From an uncultured Candidatus Binatia bacterium (lineage in GTDB: Bacteria > Desulfobacterota > Binatia > UBA9968 > JAJDTQ01): DNA of 64,000 nucleotides. Shown here piece after piece: positions 8,476 to 18,473 of the stretch. The notes under the pieces were generated by a model. The model did not search any database. It saw only the letters and a program-made list of their open reading frames with translations, and had not been told where the DNA came from. Where the stretch lies: positions 1,550,001 through 1,614,000 of the forward strand of contig OY282432.1 in NCBI GenBank assembly GCA_958295985.1, in the 5' to 3' direction. The number at the start of each line of letters is the position of its first letter. Within the stretch, counting starts at the first letter, position 1. The position numbers and the translations under genes were made by a program.

Positions 8476-10167
8476 TCAAGGTGAAGATTCCCCGCCGGCC
8501 TCCAGGAGGGTGTCGATCAGGTCCGCTCGGCGAAAGGTCGCCGACAGCCGTTGCAACGTCCATTCCCGTTCATTGAACAATGGTTGAAGTAAGTCTTCGA
8601 TTTGTTGCTCGGCGCGAGACATATAAGTGTCCCATCTTTGCTCCACGAGGTTTCGCGCCTGCGTGAAGTTACGATGGTCGAGACGATCCAGCGGAATGCC
8701 CATCTCTTCCAGAAGATAGTGGCCCATGAGCATGGCGATGAAACGAGAGGCGTACGCAAGGAAGGGGGGCGCGTCTTGCGGACGCCGCTTGCGGCGGTTC
8801 TCCGCATGTCTGAGCAACAGCGCCGCGACGATGGCCTGCGCTCCATTCAGAGTCCGATCGAAGATCGTGTCGTACAGCGCTCCAAAATGTTCCCGGCCCC
8901 TGAACCGCGCCTGATGGGGTCGCTTACGCCAGACCGCCAGGACGGCCTCGGCAACGACGGCGCTCGTAAACTCATCGTGCGATACCGTCCGGTCTTCACG
9001 TTGGGCGCGGTACGTGTATCCCAACCCGGTGATGGAGGCGGCGAGGGCCTTTTGGCGCGGTTCGTTCGCCTTCAAATCTCTCAAATCGACAGGGTTCTGA
9101 CTGTTGGTGGCGAAGGTGATGGCATCGACGACTTCCGTGTCTCCCCGCCGAAGCTCATATATGCGGATCAGCACCTCCGCCCCTTCGATTTCCGCTCCGA
9201 TCTCTTGATGTACCTGTTGGACGGTGCGAGCGGTCTGTCCGCCGTTCACGATTTGCAGGTCGTTTACCTGGACGGGCCAGTTGTCCCGTTGCAGTGCGTT
9301 GTGGCGAAACTGGGAGCAGGTAATCGTAATTCCGTTGTTGTAGAAATAGAAATTGGAGCGTTCATCCGGGTCGCGCAGGGTGGTTGCTACAGCCTCGTTT
9401 ACGCGGTTGCCGGCGAGACCCAGGTAGCGACGGATATTCCTCTCGAAGAGTTGATTGTCGTAGTCGTTGGTCAGACGCGCGAGTTCGGCCACCGAGATGC
9501 GTCCGATCAAGACCCGTCGAAAGTCGAAAGTCTCGACGGTGGCTTGTCCGACGAGCCTCAACTCGGCGTTGATGGGTTGTCGTGCCTGCAACAGAGCCAG
9601 AAGGTCCTCGGCCCCGATGTAGCGCCATTCGACCTGTCCGTTGAAATCCTTGGCGGCATTGTCGATCCGCTGCTGTGCTTCCGTCGTCCATCGTGTCCCA
9701 TTGTTCGCTGCGATCGCGATCACCCGTGGAATTGCGCCTTCTTTGACGAACGAACGGATGTCCTCGACGCGCTGTTCCAGCCGCGGATTCAACCGCACGG
9801 GTACTGTCGGATCGAAAAGGGCGCCGATGGCGGCGATCATATTGGCGATGCCGTTTTCCGGGAAAGCTGAGTCTCCGCTGAGGCTGGTCTTGTATTTTCC
9901 CTGGATCAGGGTGATATGAATTTCACCGTTGTCGGGATGCTCAAAGTATAGCGCATCAACTCCGAAATCGTTGCCGCCATCGACAACGCCCTCGAAGGCT
10001 TCCTCATCGGTGAACTCGAAGGCTGTTTTGGCGACGAGAAACAGAAAAGCCGCCGAGCGTTTCCTCTGTTCGTCGCTTCCCAACCGAAGCTCGTCGGCAA
10101 AGACCTCCGAGTGTTTCTCCATGATGCCGGAGACCTGCTGGTCGATTATCTGCGTAGCGAGAGACAT
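8476..10167 (-). CDS. AIPR family (abortive phage infection) protein with N-terminal nuclease-like motif
   Basis: The 563-residue protein from ATG 10167 (strong AGGAAGAAGTC ribosome site; the frame also runs back to 10278) shows the AIPR core with FYNNGITI at 275-282 and IVNGGQT at 306-312. AIPR proteins were first linked to lactococcal phage abortive infection. The N-terminal part has GVD (D71) and QGK (89-91), which reads like the D...QxK catalytic pair of Mrr-type PD-(D/E)xK nucleases. Its place between hsdS and hsdR on the same strand suggests it works with, or backs up, the restriction system. The mechanism is inferred, not shown. Confidence 0.85.
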   Translation of the reverse strand: MSLATQIIDQQVSGIMEKHSEVFADELRLGSDEQRKRSAAFLFLVAKTAFEFTDEEAFEGVVDGGNDFGVDALYFEHPDNGEIHITLIQGKYKTSLSGDSAFPENGIANMIAAIGALFDPTVPVRLNPRLEQRVEDIRSFVKEGAIPRVIAIAANNGTRWTTEAQQRIDNAAKDFNGQVEWRYIGAEDLLALLQARQPINAELRLVGQATVETFDFRRVLIGRISVAELARLTNDYDNQLFERNIRRYLGLAGNRVNEAVATTLRDPDERSNFYFYNNGITITCSQFRHNALQRDNWPVQVNDLQIVNGGQTARTVQQVHQEIGAEIEGAEVLIRIYELRRGDTEVVDAITFATNSQNPVDLRDLKANEPRQKALAASITGLGYTYRAQREDRTVSHDEFTSAVVAEAVLAVWRKRPHQARFRGREHFGALYDTIFDRTLNGAQAIVAALLLRHAENRRKRRPQDAPPFLAYASRFIAMLMGHYLLEEMGIPLDRLDHRNFTQARNLVEQRWDTYMSRAEQQIEDLLQPLFNEREWTLQRLSATFRRADLIDTLLEAGGESSP

Positions 10168-10240
10168 GACTTCTTCCTTTGAATTCCTGGCCGATGTAGC
10201 CTTCACTCGTTCGATGTCGGTAATACTTTGTGCATTGCTC

Positions 10241-11077
10241 CTATCCTTTCCGAATTGGACCGAAGGGAGTTCCGCCATTGCGCAGCCGGCGAAGCCCTTG
10301 CATGACCAAGGTCACGGCTTGATCGAGATGCGGGGTGCGGGCGAGTACCTGGTTCTCTTCGCTGGAGAGCCCGTTGTGCAAATCGTTCTGTGTATAGCGT
10401 TTGAAATGCTGACGGCCCGGCCAAGCTGAACGGGAGCCGGTCCAGGTGTCCACAAGCCCGACGGTTTCTGCAATGTCACGGGTACAGCCGCCGAAGCCAC
10501 CAATCAGAAAGAGCGGCTGACCGGCCTCAAGCGACAGCAAGGTTTCTTCTGCGATGCCAGGCATAGCCCCTTTGTGGCCCTCTACCTGCCCGCCGAGTAC
10601 GATGCGGGCATCCGTGTTTCCCCGCATAGTCCTCCGCATCGCTGTCAGTCCCGTTCCCCACTCGCGTTCGTCGGGTTCACGCGACGGCAAGGTGTAGCGC
10701 TCTTCCATTGACATCCACCGGCCATCCTGTCCGATGAGGGCAAGTTGAGCGAATCCTTGGAGTTCAGCGGCGAGGGCGTTCAGATCGGTAGCCTCCATGC
10801 GGACATGGACAGGCCACGCCAAGTAGTCGATCACCCTTGCGTCAGTATCCTCATCTCGCCGATAGCGCATGACCAACTCGAACAGCAGTTCTGTAAAACC
10901 ACCGGACCGCAGATCGCCGCCGTAGGCCAAGTTCGTCCCCGAGGCAAGAAGATAGATGGCAAACTCTGCTACAGCCTCCCGCAAATGGCCTTCACTGAAT
11001 CCGAGTACGGCCATATCAGGACTTTCGGACATAGAGATGGCGACGCTCCTTGGTGTTTGGGTGTCGATTGCGCTCAT
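10241..11077 (-). CDS. SLOG-superfamily-like nucleotide-sensing protein
   Basis: The 278-residue protein looks like a Rossmannoid SLOG domain. It begins with a strand and SESPDM, then LAYGGDLRSGGFTELLFELV at 50-69, VLGGQ near 160 and LIGGFGGCTRD at 191-201. SLOG domains bind nucleotides or nucleotide-derived signals and occur next to TIR, Sir2 and other anti-phage effectors. No effector domain is attached here, so it could be a sensor for a neighbour such as the AIPR protein. It starts 14 bases after hsdS and is surely in the same operon. The assignment rests on motif memory. Confidence 0.6.
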   Translation of the reverse strand: MSAIDTQTPRSVAISMSESPDMAVLGFSEGHLREAVAEFAIYLLASGTNLAYGGDLRSGGFTELLFELVMRYRRDEDTDARVIDYLAWPVHVRMEATDLNALAAELQGFAQLALIGQDGRWMSMEERYTLPSREPDEREWGTGLTAMRRTMRGNTDARIVLGGQVEGHKGAMPGIAEETLLSLEAGQPLFLIGGFGGCTRDIAETVGLVDTWTGSRSAWPGRQHFKRYTQNDLHNGLSSEENQVLARTPHLDQAVTLVMQGLRRLRNGGTPFGPIRKG

Positions 11078-11091
11078 TACTCAATTCTCCA

Positions 11092-12383
11092 TCAGCCAAT
11101 CCGGCAACCGCCGGCTTCACCAATCGCCGACAGATCAAGCTCATTCACCCGAGTCTCCCCCGTCATCAGCTTGTGCAGCAACGCCTTGAACAGTTCGCCC
11201 AGCACCGCCCGTTTCCTTCGGTGAAGTTCGATCCTTTGGTCAATTGCATCAAGGATGGTGACGATTTCGCGCTGTTCGACTAGAGACGGTGGTATGGGAA
11301 TGTTAAGCGGCAGCAAGTTTTTCTTGTTAAGTTGTGGAGTCGGTCCATCGTCCGTGATCGTTCGGAGGTCAAACATTTGAAACCATTGAAACAGAAAATC
11401 CTGGTCAAGTTCGTTTTCAGCTACGATGCCGATCACATTAGGATCAAAAGCTGTCCACTCGATTGAAATCCGCTTCTTGTTCGTAGCTATGGCGGCCCCC
11501 CTCTTAGGAAAGATGATGGTGCGGGGCGGAGCGCAACGGTACTCGGCGGTGGCCTTGTCCACCATCCTTTCAAGAATAGCGGTCTGCAACTTGACCTCAT
11601 TCCCAGGCAGGTTCATGTCTGCAACCTTAACACCTAGAACCTTTACGACATTCTTGCCAACGGGTTGCGGTAACTTCTGCAACTCTGTGTATGCCATACG
11701 AGATGAGATAATGTTGGCAGATTCGCCGAGTCGCCCCACGCGCCAACTCTCCGGCATCGGCCCGATCTGGGTTTCCTTCTGCGCCTCGCCCCGCAGACCG
11801 CGCGTGAACAACGTCAGCATCGCGGTGCGTTTGATGTCACATAGACACAGAATCTGGTACTGTTGACATCGTGTTGCTTCTTCAAAAAGATGAAGAACCC
11901 TAGCAATATCCCGTTGTTCATCGAAAACCGGTAGTGGAACAAGTATTTCGTAAAATGACTTTGGATCTACTCGCTGGCGGCTTGGTGTAGAGCCAGAAAC
12001 CAGGGTTTGAGCGATCGGCATTACCCATTCGGAGTACATGAGATAGTAGAGGTAATCTTGGTCAACGCCGGGCTTGGGCACAATTGGAAGCCATTCCGTT
12101 GAAGCGATGCGCCGAAACGCACTGCATGATCTGACATTCCAAACCTTTTCCACGCGAGGATTTAACTTGCCGAAGAGGACACACGCTGGTGGAATAAGCA
12201 ATTTTTGGCTGAGGATGTCGCGGCCCTTTGCTATTTCTGGTGTTTCGGCATTCTGGTAAGCAGGAATGCTGTAGTACTCGAACTGTTCATTTGGAGAAAG
12301 GAATGGATTTAATTTCGTTATTCTACTTACATTGATCTCGGCAATAGGATGCACTTCCCAGTTAGTGGGGACAGCCTTGGCAA

Positions 12384-12387
<4 letters not shown>
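11092..12387 (-). CDS. hsdS: Type I restriction enzyme, S (specificity) subunit
   Basis: The 431-residue protein has two target-recognition halves, each followed by a conserved helical region. These contain the phrases [20 protein letters not shown] near 160 and [20 protein letters not shown] near 365, the usual HsdS repeats. It directs HsdM and HsdR to a bipartite DNA site that cannot be read from sequence. The start codon overlaps the hsdM stop by four bases (ATGA). The recognition domains are visibly less GC-rich than the surrounding genes, as expected for a frequently exchanged subunit. Confidence 0.92.
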
Positions 12388-14231
<1,844 letters not shown>

Positions 14232-14234
<3 letters not shown>

Positions 14235-14251
14235 GTCTGAAATGTGACATG
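14232..14251. promoter_or_regulatory. Inverted repeat CATGTC-N8-GACATG over the hsdM start, putative operator
   Basis: The two 6-base arms are perfect complements separated by eight bases, and the repeat covers the hsdM ATG. A repeat of this size and place is what an XRE-type controller of a restriction system would bind. The natural candidate is the HTH at the N-terminus of HsdM itself. Confidence 0.5.
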
Positions 14252-14269
14252 CATTCGGGTCGCTGTCAA
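14241..14269 (-). promoter_or_regulatory. Possible hsdM promoter
   Basis: On the minus strand a perfect TTGACA (14264-14269) is followed after 17 bases by CACATT (14241-14246), a weak -10. Transcription would begin within a few bases of the ATG, giving a near-leaderless mRNA, which fits the absence of a Shine-Dalgarno. The -10 lies inside the inverted repeat. A second TATATT at 14273-14278 lacks a good -35. Confidence 0.35.
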
Positions 14270-14587
14270 TACAATATAGTCAGGCTGACCACTCCGTCCG
14301 TCCAAACCTTCCGGCTATCGGACCTGGTGACTGACTTACGGGAGGGCGATATAGGTGGCCGTCATCAGTCAGCGGCGAGGTCGGTCAGAACACCTGGCTG
14401 GCAACCCCGATAGAGCAACCCTGTGGTCGATTTGCCTTGAATGGCCCTCTCCCACACCAAGCGGGTTGAACGACTCCCCGATCACTCATATCCGATAGGC
14501 CGTTGAACAGACTCTATGGGCTCCTGGTGCAATCTCCAACTGGGTAGAGTATGCTAATCTGGCCAAAGGGGTCACGGGGAATCTGCC
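14252..14587. other. Intergenic region between the divergent hsdM and AlbA_2 operons
   Basis: These 336 bases separate two defence-gene operons read outwards. Apart from the hsdM promoter region at its left end I see no coding frame with plausible composition, no tRNA and no strong hairpin. A TATGCTAAT stretch near 14548 could belong to a promoter for the plus-strand genes, but no matching -35 was found. Confidence 0.5.
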
Positions 14588-14755
14588 ATGCAGGGTGGGC
14601 GACTACAGGGAGCCGAGGCGCTTTTCAACGAACTCATGCGCGCTGTCGCCGAAGCCGGCCCGTCGATGACCGCCATCCACTGGAAAAGGGCGGCCGCCGA
14701 GTTGGAAGCTGCCGAACACTCCACGCGGAGAGCACGGTGGTTGACACAGAGTTGA
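14588..14755 (+). CDS. Small hypothetical protein, 55 residues
   Basis: An ATG at 14588 opens a 55-residue frame (MQGGRLQGAEALFNELMRAV...) that ends 16 bases inside the AlbA_2 gene. Its composition is that of a soluble helical protein (ALFNELMRAVAEAG, WKRAAAELEAAEH) and not of a shadow frame. The overlap suggests translational coupling. I do not recognise the family, and no Shine-Dalgarno is obvious, so it remains tentative. Confidence 0.4.
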   Translation: MQGGRLQGAEALFNELMRAVAEAGPSMTAIHWKRAAAELEAAEHSTRRARWLTQS

Positions 14756-15996
14756 GGCGCCGCATCCGGCTCGGCGAAGACTCGACGCTGGAGTTCAAGG
14801 AAGTCCTCGTTTCCGACGGTCGCGTCAAAGACCCCAAGCGGAATGCGACCGCGGATGAATTGGCCGCCTTGGCCAACAGCCGAGGCGGGACGTTGATCCT
14901 TGGGGTGGACGACAAGACCCACCGGATTCAAGGCATTCCGCTCGATGACCTCGACGCCGTCGAGACCTGGGTCCGCGAAATCTGCAACGATTCAGTGGAT
15001 CCTGCGCTCGATGCCGATATCCTCAAGATGGAGTTCGAGGACACGGATGGCGAGCTCGTACCCGTATTGCGCGTGGACGTAGGGCGCAGCCTGTTCGTGC
15101 ACCGGAGTCCGGGCGGGTACTTTCGCCGGGTCGGCAGTTCCAAGCGCGAGATGGCTCCGGAGGTCCTTGCGCGGCTGTTCCAGGAGCGTAGCCAGAGCCG
15201 TCTCATCCGTTTCGACGAGTCCGCGGTGCCCGGCACCTCGCTGGCCGATCTGCACTACTCGCTGACGCGGCGTTTCCTGTCCGGAGATGGGGTCGAAGAG
15301 CCTTCAACGTCCTCGCGCGACGATGGCCTTGAAGCGTCCGAAGACACGTTGCGCAAGCTCTGCGTGGTCGCTGACGACGCGGACGGCAGTGCGAGACTGA
15401 CGCTCGCCGGCGTGCTCCTCTGCACGCCGGAACCGCAGCAGTGGCTCCCCCACGCCTACATACAGGCCGTCAGTTACGCCGGTGAGCGCACCGACGCCGA
15501 CTATCAGACCGATGCACGCGACATCGGGGGGCCGCTCGACAACCAGGTTGCGGAAGCGCTGCACTTCGTGCAACGGAACATGCTGGTGCGGGCGACCAAG
15601 GCCGCTGCCCGGTCGGACCGCCCCCAGTTCAGCGAGCGGGCCGTGTTCGAGGCCATGGTGAACGCAGTGGCTCACCGCGACTATTCGATAGCCGGCGCCC
15701 GCGTGTGTCTCCACCTGTTCGGCGACAGGCTCGAGCTCTACGTTCCCGGTGCGCTGGTCAACACGTTGACCCCGGACAGCCTGCACCTGCGTCAGGCGAG
15801 CCGGAACGAGCTCATCGTCTCCCTGTTGTCGCGTTGCAAGGCGCCTTCCGGGGTCGGGCGCACGCGGCTGATGGACCGGCGTGGGGACGGAGTGCCGATC
15901 ATTCGTCGAGAATGCCGGGAGATGTCGGGACGGCTGCCGGAGTACAGCCTGATCGACGAAAGCGAGTTGCGGCTGGTGATCCGGGCCGCAACTTGA
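14737..15996 (+). CDS. AlbA_2 (Schlafen-like) domain protein with GHKL-type ATP-binding C-terminus
   Basis: From GTG 14737 (GGAG seven bases upstream) the product has 419 residues. The N-terminal AlbA_2 domain is seen as EDSTLEFKEVL and ATADELAALANSRGGTLILG, the usual E-F-K and NxxGG-L-G pattern. The C-terminal half has FEAMVNAVAHRDY and DRLELYVPG, the N-box and G-box of the RecG-like ATP-binding family. Such proteins appear as transcription-related or defence proteins with putative nucleic-acid binding; none has a settled general role. It diverges from the type I operon and heads a run of island genes. The frame's extension to 14551 is not believed. Confidence 0.8.
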   Translation: MVDTELRRRIRLGEDSTLEFKEVLVSDGRVKDPKRNATADELAALANSRGGTLILGVDDKTHRIQGIPLDDLDAVETWVREICNDSVDPALDADILKMEFEDTDGELVPVLRVDVGRSLFVHRSPGGYFRRVGSSKREMAPEVLARLFQERSQSRLIRFDESAVPGTSLADLHYSLTRRFLSGDGVEEPSTSSRDDGLEASEDTLRKLCVVADDADGSARLTLAGVLLCTPEPQQWLPHAYIQAVSYAGERTDADYQTDARDIGGPLDNQVAEALHFVQRNMLVRATKAAARSDRPQFSERAVFEAMVNAVAHRDYSIAGARVCLHLFGDRLELYVPGALVNTLTPDSLHLRQASRNELIVSLLSRCKAPSGVGRTRLMDRRGDGVPIIRRECREMSGRLPEYSLIDESELRLVIRAAT

Positions 15997-15999
15997 GGA

Positions 16000-16695
16000 G
16001 TGGGCTTGACCGACAGCAAGCGAATCGTCTGTCTTGCGAACTCCCGGAAACTCTCGGGCCGATGCATTGCGGGCCGCGAATGGAGTGAAGGACGTGGAGC
16101 GGGGAACTGGGTTCGGCCGGTGAGCGCGCGTCAAGGCCAGGAAGTGTCCGAATACGAGCGCCAGTACGAAGACGGCAGCGATCCCAGGGTGCTTGACATC
16201 GTCAGCATTCCAGTCCTTGAGCCGCGGCCGGAAGGCTGGCAAACGGAGAACTGGTTGCTGGACCCGGAGCTCTACTGGCGGAAGGAGGGAAAGTATTCTT
16301 GGTTCGATTTTGCCGAGCTCGCAGATGCCGCAGAGCCGCTTTGGATCGACGGGTGCTGCACCTACGATGGGCGGCATGACAAGATACCGCTGGATTCGAT
16401 GGCGTCGGTTTCCGGTTCGCTACGTCTCATCCATGTGGGGAAACTCAAGCTCAACGTGTTCAAGCCCGGCGAGGCCTTCGGCAATTCCAAGCGGCGCGTG
16501 CAGGGCAGGTTCTCCCACGCCGGGGCGGACTATGCGCTGTGGGTGACCGACCCCTTGTACGAACGGCGGTACTTGGCGAAACTGGACGGTGTCTACGACG
16601 TTGACGAATGCTACCTGACCATCAATCTCGGGGAACCGTACCAAGGTGCGTGTTACAAGCTCATCGCCGCGATCATCGAGTGCGACCGCCGCTGA
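16000..16695 (+). CDS. Dual-OB-domain-containing protein
   Basis: The 231-residue protein begins MGLTDSKRIVCLANSRKLSG and continues with WVRPVSAR-like text (NWVRPVSARQGQEVSEYE). I recognise this opening from the dual-OB-domain family of uncharacterised bacterial proteins often found beside DUF488. OB folds suggest nucleic-acid or nucleotide binding. The GTG start at 16000 is three bases after the preceding stop with a GAGG site; TTG at 16006 is possible. Its operon neighbours suggest an accessory defence role, which is inference. Confidence 0.65.
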   Translation: MGLTDSKRIVCLANSRKLSGRCIAGREWSEGRGAGNWVRPVSARQGQEVSEYERQYEDGSDPRVLDIVSIPVLEPRPEGWQTENWLLDPELYWRKEGKYSWFDFAELADAAEPLWIDGCCTYDGRHDKIPLDSMASVSGSLRLIHVGKLKLNVFKPGEAFGNSKRRVQGRFSHAGADYALWVTDPLYERRYLAKLDGVYDVDECYLTINLGEPYQGACYKLIAAIIECDRR

Positions 16696-16741
16696 CCGAG
16701 CGAGTGCAGCGGAGCCGAAGGCAATGCCGGGAGGACGGCTC

Positions 16742-17383
16742 ATGACGAACCACCCGATCTTCACCATCGGCCATTCCAACCACGCACTGGAGGATTTTCT
16801 GGCGCTGTTGGTGGAGCACGGCATCACCGCTGTGACGGACGTGCGCTCGGCTCCCTACAGCCGCTTCAATCCGCAGTTCAACCGGGACGCGCTCGCTGCC
16901 GCACTCAAGGTCCGCAACGTTGACTACCTGTACCTCGGGCGTGAGCTCGGCGGGCGCCCGGACGATCCTGCCTGCTACGAAGGCGGGCGCATCCGCTATG
17001 AGCGCGTTGCGCGGACGGGCGGTTTCAGGGAGGGCATCGCACGGGTGGTGGACGCGGCCGCCACGCGTCGCATGGCGCTCATGTGCGCGGAGAAGGAACC
17101 GCTGGACTGTCACCGGACGCTTCTCGTGGCGCGGGCGCTCGACGGCGAAGAAGGAGTCGAGGTGACGCACGTCCTCGCTACGGGTGAACTGGAGCCGCAT
17201 GCAAAGGCCATGGACCGATTGATGGCGAGGTTCGACCTGGACCCGAACGGCGATCTGTTTCAATCGCGCCAGGAGGCCGTAGCACAGGCCATCGCGCGTC
17301 AGGCCGGGCGCATCGCCTTCGTGCGCGAGAGACCTGTCTTGGAATCACAATCGTTCCGAACTGCCGAAAGGAGGTTCCCATGA
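16742..17383 (+). CDS. DUF488 domain-containing protein
   Basis: The 213-residue protein from ATG 16742 (GGAGG upstream) starts IFTIGHSNHALEDFLALL and has DVRSAPYSRFNPQFN and LMCAEKEPLDCHR. These are the conserved blocks of DUF488, whose two cysteines in the CAEKEPLDCHR block are invariant in many members. The function is not known; an enzyme or DNA-related role in genomic islands has been suggested because of its neighbours. A small dual-OB protein precedes it. Its last codon overlaps the start of the betaine-binding protein gene by four bases. Confidence 0.88.
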   Translation: MTNHPIFTIGHSNHALEDFLALLVEHGITAVTDVRSAPYSRFNPQFNRDALAAALKVRNVDYLYLGRELGGRPDDPACYEGGRIRYERVARTGGFREGIARVVDAAATRRMALMCAEKEPLDCHRTLLVARALDGEEGVEVTHVLATGELEPHAKAMDRLMARFDLDPNGDLFQSRQEAVAQAIARQAGRIAFVRERPVLESQSFRTAERRFP

Positions 17384-18336
17384 CGCTTCGCAGATACGTA
17401 ACCAGCTTCGTCGCAGGCGCCGCTCTGACAGTGGCAACGTCGGTTTCTGCGGCCGATGTGATCATCGGCGTGTCGAACTGGTCGTCAGTGCAAGCCACGG
17501 GTCACGTGCTCAAGGTCGTGATCGAAGACAAGCTCGGGCTCGACGCAGAAGTCCGTAGCGGCGCCATCGAGGCGATATATGAAGCCATGGATTCCGGCGC
17601 CATGCACGTCTTTCCCGAAATGTGGTTGCCGAACCATGCCCATCTCTACGACAAGTTCGTCAAGGAAAGGAAGACGTTGCGATTGAACCCCAACTCGGTG
17701 TCTTCCAACCAAGCCATGTGCGTGACTCGGGCCACGGCCAGACGCACCGGGATCGTTCGTCTTGCGGACTTGGCGGATCCGGACATGGCGAAGAACTTCG
17801 ACACTGATGGCGACGGCAAGGGTGAAGTCTGGATCGGTGAATCCGGCTGGTTCGCCGCCAACGTGGAGATGATTCGCGCCAAGTCCTACGGCTACGATCG
17901 CACCATGCAGCTCAAGAAGATGGCCGAGACCTCGGCCATGGCCGAGTTGGCTGCCGCGGTGGCGCAGGACAGGAACATCGTAACCTACTGCTATACTCCG
18001 ACCCACGTGTTTACCCAGTACGATCTGGTCGTGCTCGAGGAGCCGGCGTACGACGCATCCAAGTGGAACGTCCTCCACCCCAACCAGGATCCGCAGTGGT
18101 TGGAGAAGTCGGCCGCACCCACCGCTTGGGACACGGCGTCTCTGCATATCTGCTATGCGACTCGCCTGGAATCACTACACCCCGCGGCAGCAAAGCTGTT
18201 GAGCAAGGTCAAGCTGAACGCCGATACGGTGTCCGGCATGATCTATGCACTGGTGGTGGAAAAGCAGGATCCGGCGGAATTCGCCAGGAAATGGGTGGCG
18301 GAAAACGCAGCGTTGGTAGAGAGCTGGCTACAATGA
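17380..18336 (+). CDS. Glycine betaine/proline-type ABC transporter substrate-binding protein (OpuAC family)
   Basis: The 318-residue protein has a clear signal peptide (basic MTLRRY, hydrophobic core, cleavage after SVSA) and then DVIIGVSNWSSVQATGHVLK, the entry strand of the OpuAC/ProX fold. It would bind betaine or a related quaternary amine in the periplasm. No ATPase or permease gene is near, so it is an orphan. The start has a good AAAGGAGG site and overlaps the DUF488 stop (ATGA), an odd coupling of a transport protein to an island gene. Confidence 0.85.
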   Translation: MTLRRYVTSFVAGAALTVATSVSAADVIIGVSNWSSVQATGHVLKVVIEDKLGLDAEVRSGAIEAIYEAMDSGAMHVFPEMWLPNHAHLYDKFVKERKTLRLNPNSVSSNQAMCVTRATARRTGIVRLADLADPDMAKNFDTDGDGKGEVWIGESGWFAANVEMIRAKSYGYDRTMQLKKMAETSAMAELAAAVAQDRNIVTYCYTPTHVFTQYDLVVLEEPAYDASKWNVLHPNQDPQWLEKSAAPTAWDTASLHICYATRLESLHPAAAKLLSKVKLNADTVSGMIYALVVEKQDPAEFARKWVAENAALVESWLQ

Positions 18337-18342
18337 ATGCGG

Positions 18343-18369
18343 CGGACGTCGGCAGCAGGGCGACGTCCG
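18343..18369. terminator. Hairpin between convergent genes
   Basis: CGGACGTC (18343-18350) and GACGTCCG (18362-18369) are perfect 8-base arms with an 11-base loop, seven bases after the OpuAC stop. There is no U-run, so it is at most a weak or bidirectional terminator between the convergent OpuAC and molybdopterin genes. Confidence 0.35.
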
Positions 18370-18473
18370 TCAAGACGTGGAGATGACCCGAGCCCGGCGT
18401 CGGGCAGTCAGCGTTCGGTGAGCGGTGACAAGGCAACGTCCGGCCGCGAAAGTAACCGTTTCCCCGGTTGCGC

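Noticed and set aside
14551..14736. N-terminal extension of the AlbA_2 protein
   Set aside because: The 62 extra residues have shadow composition, whereas a GGAG-preceded GTG at 14737 starts right at the conserved domain and another frame here encodes a protein-like 55-residue ORF.
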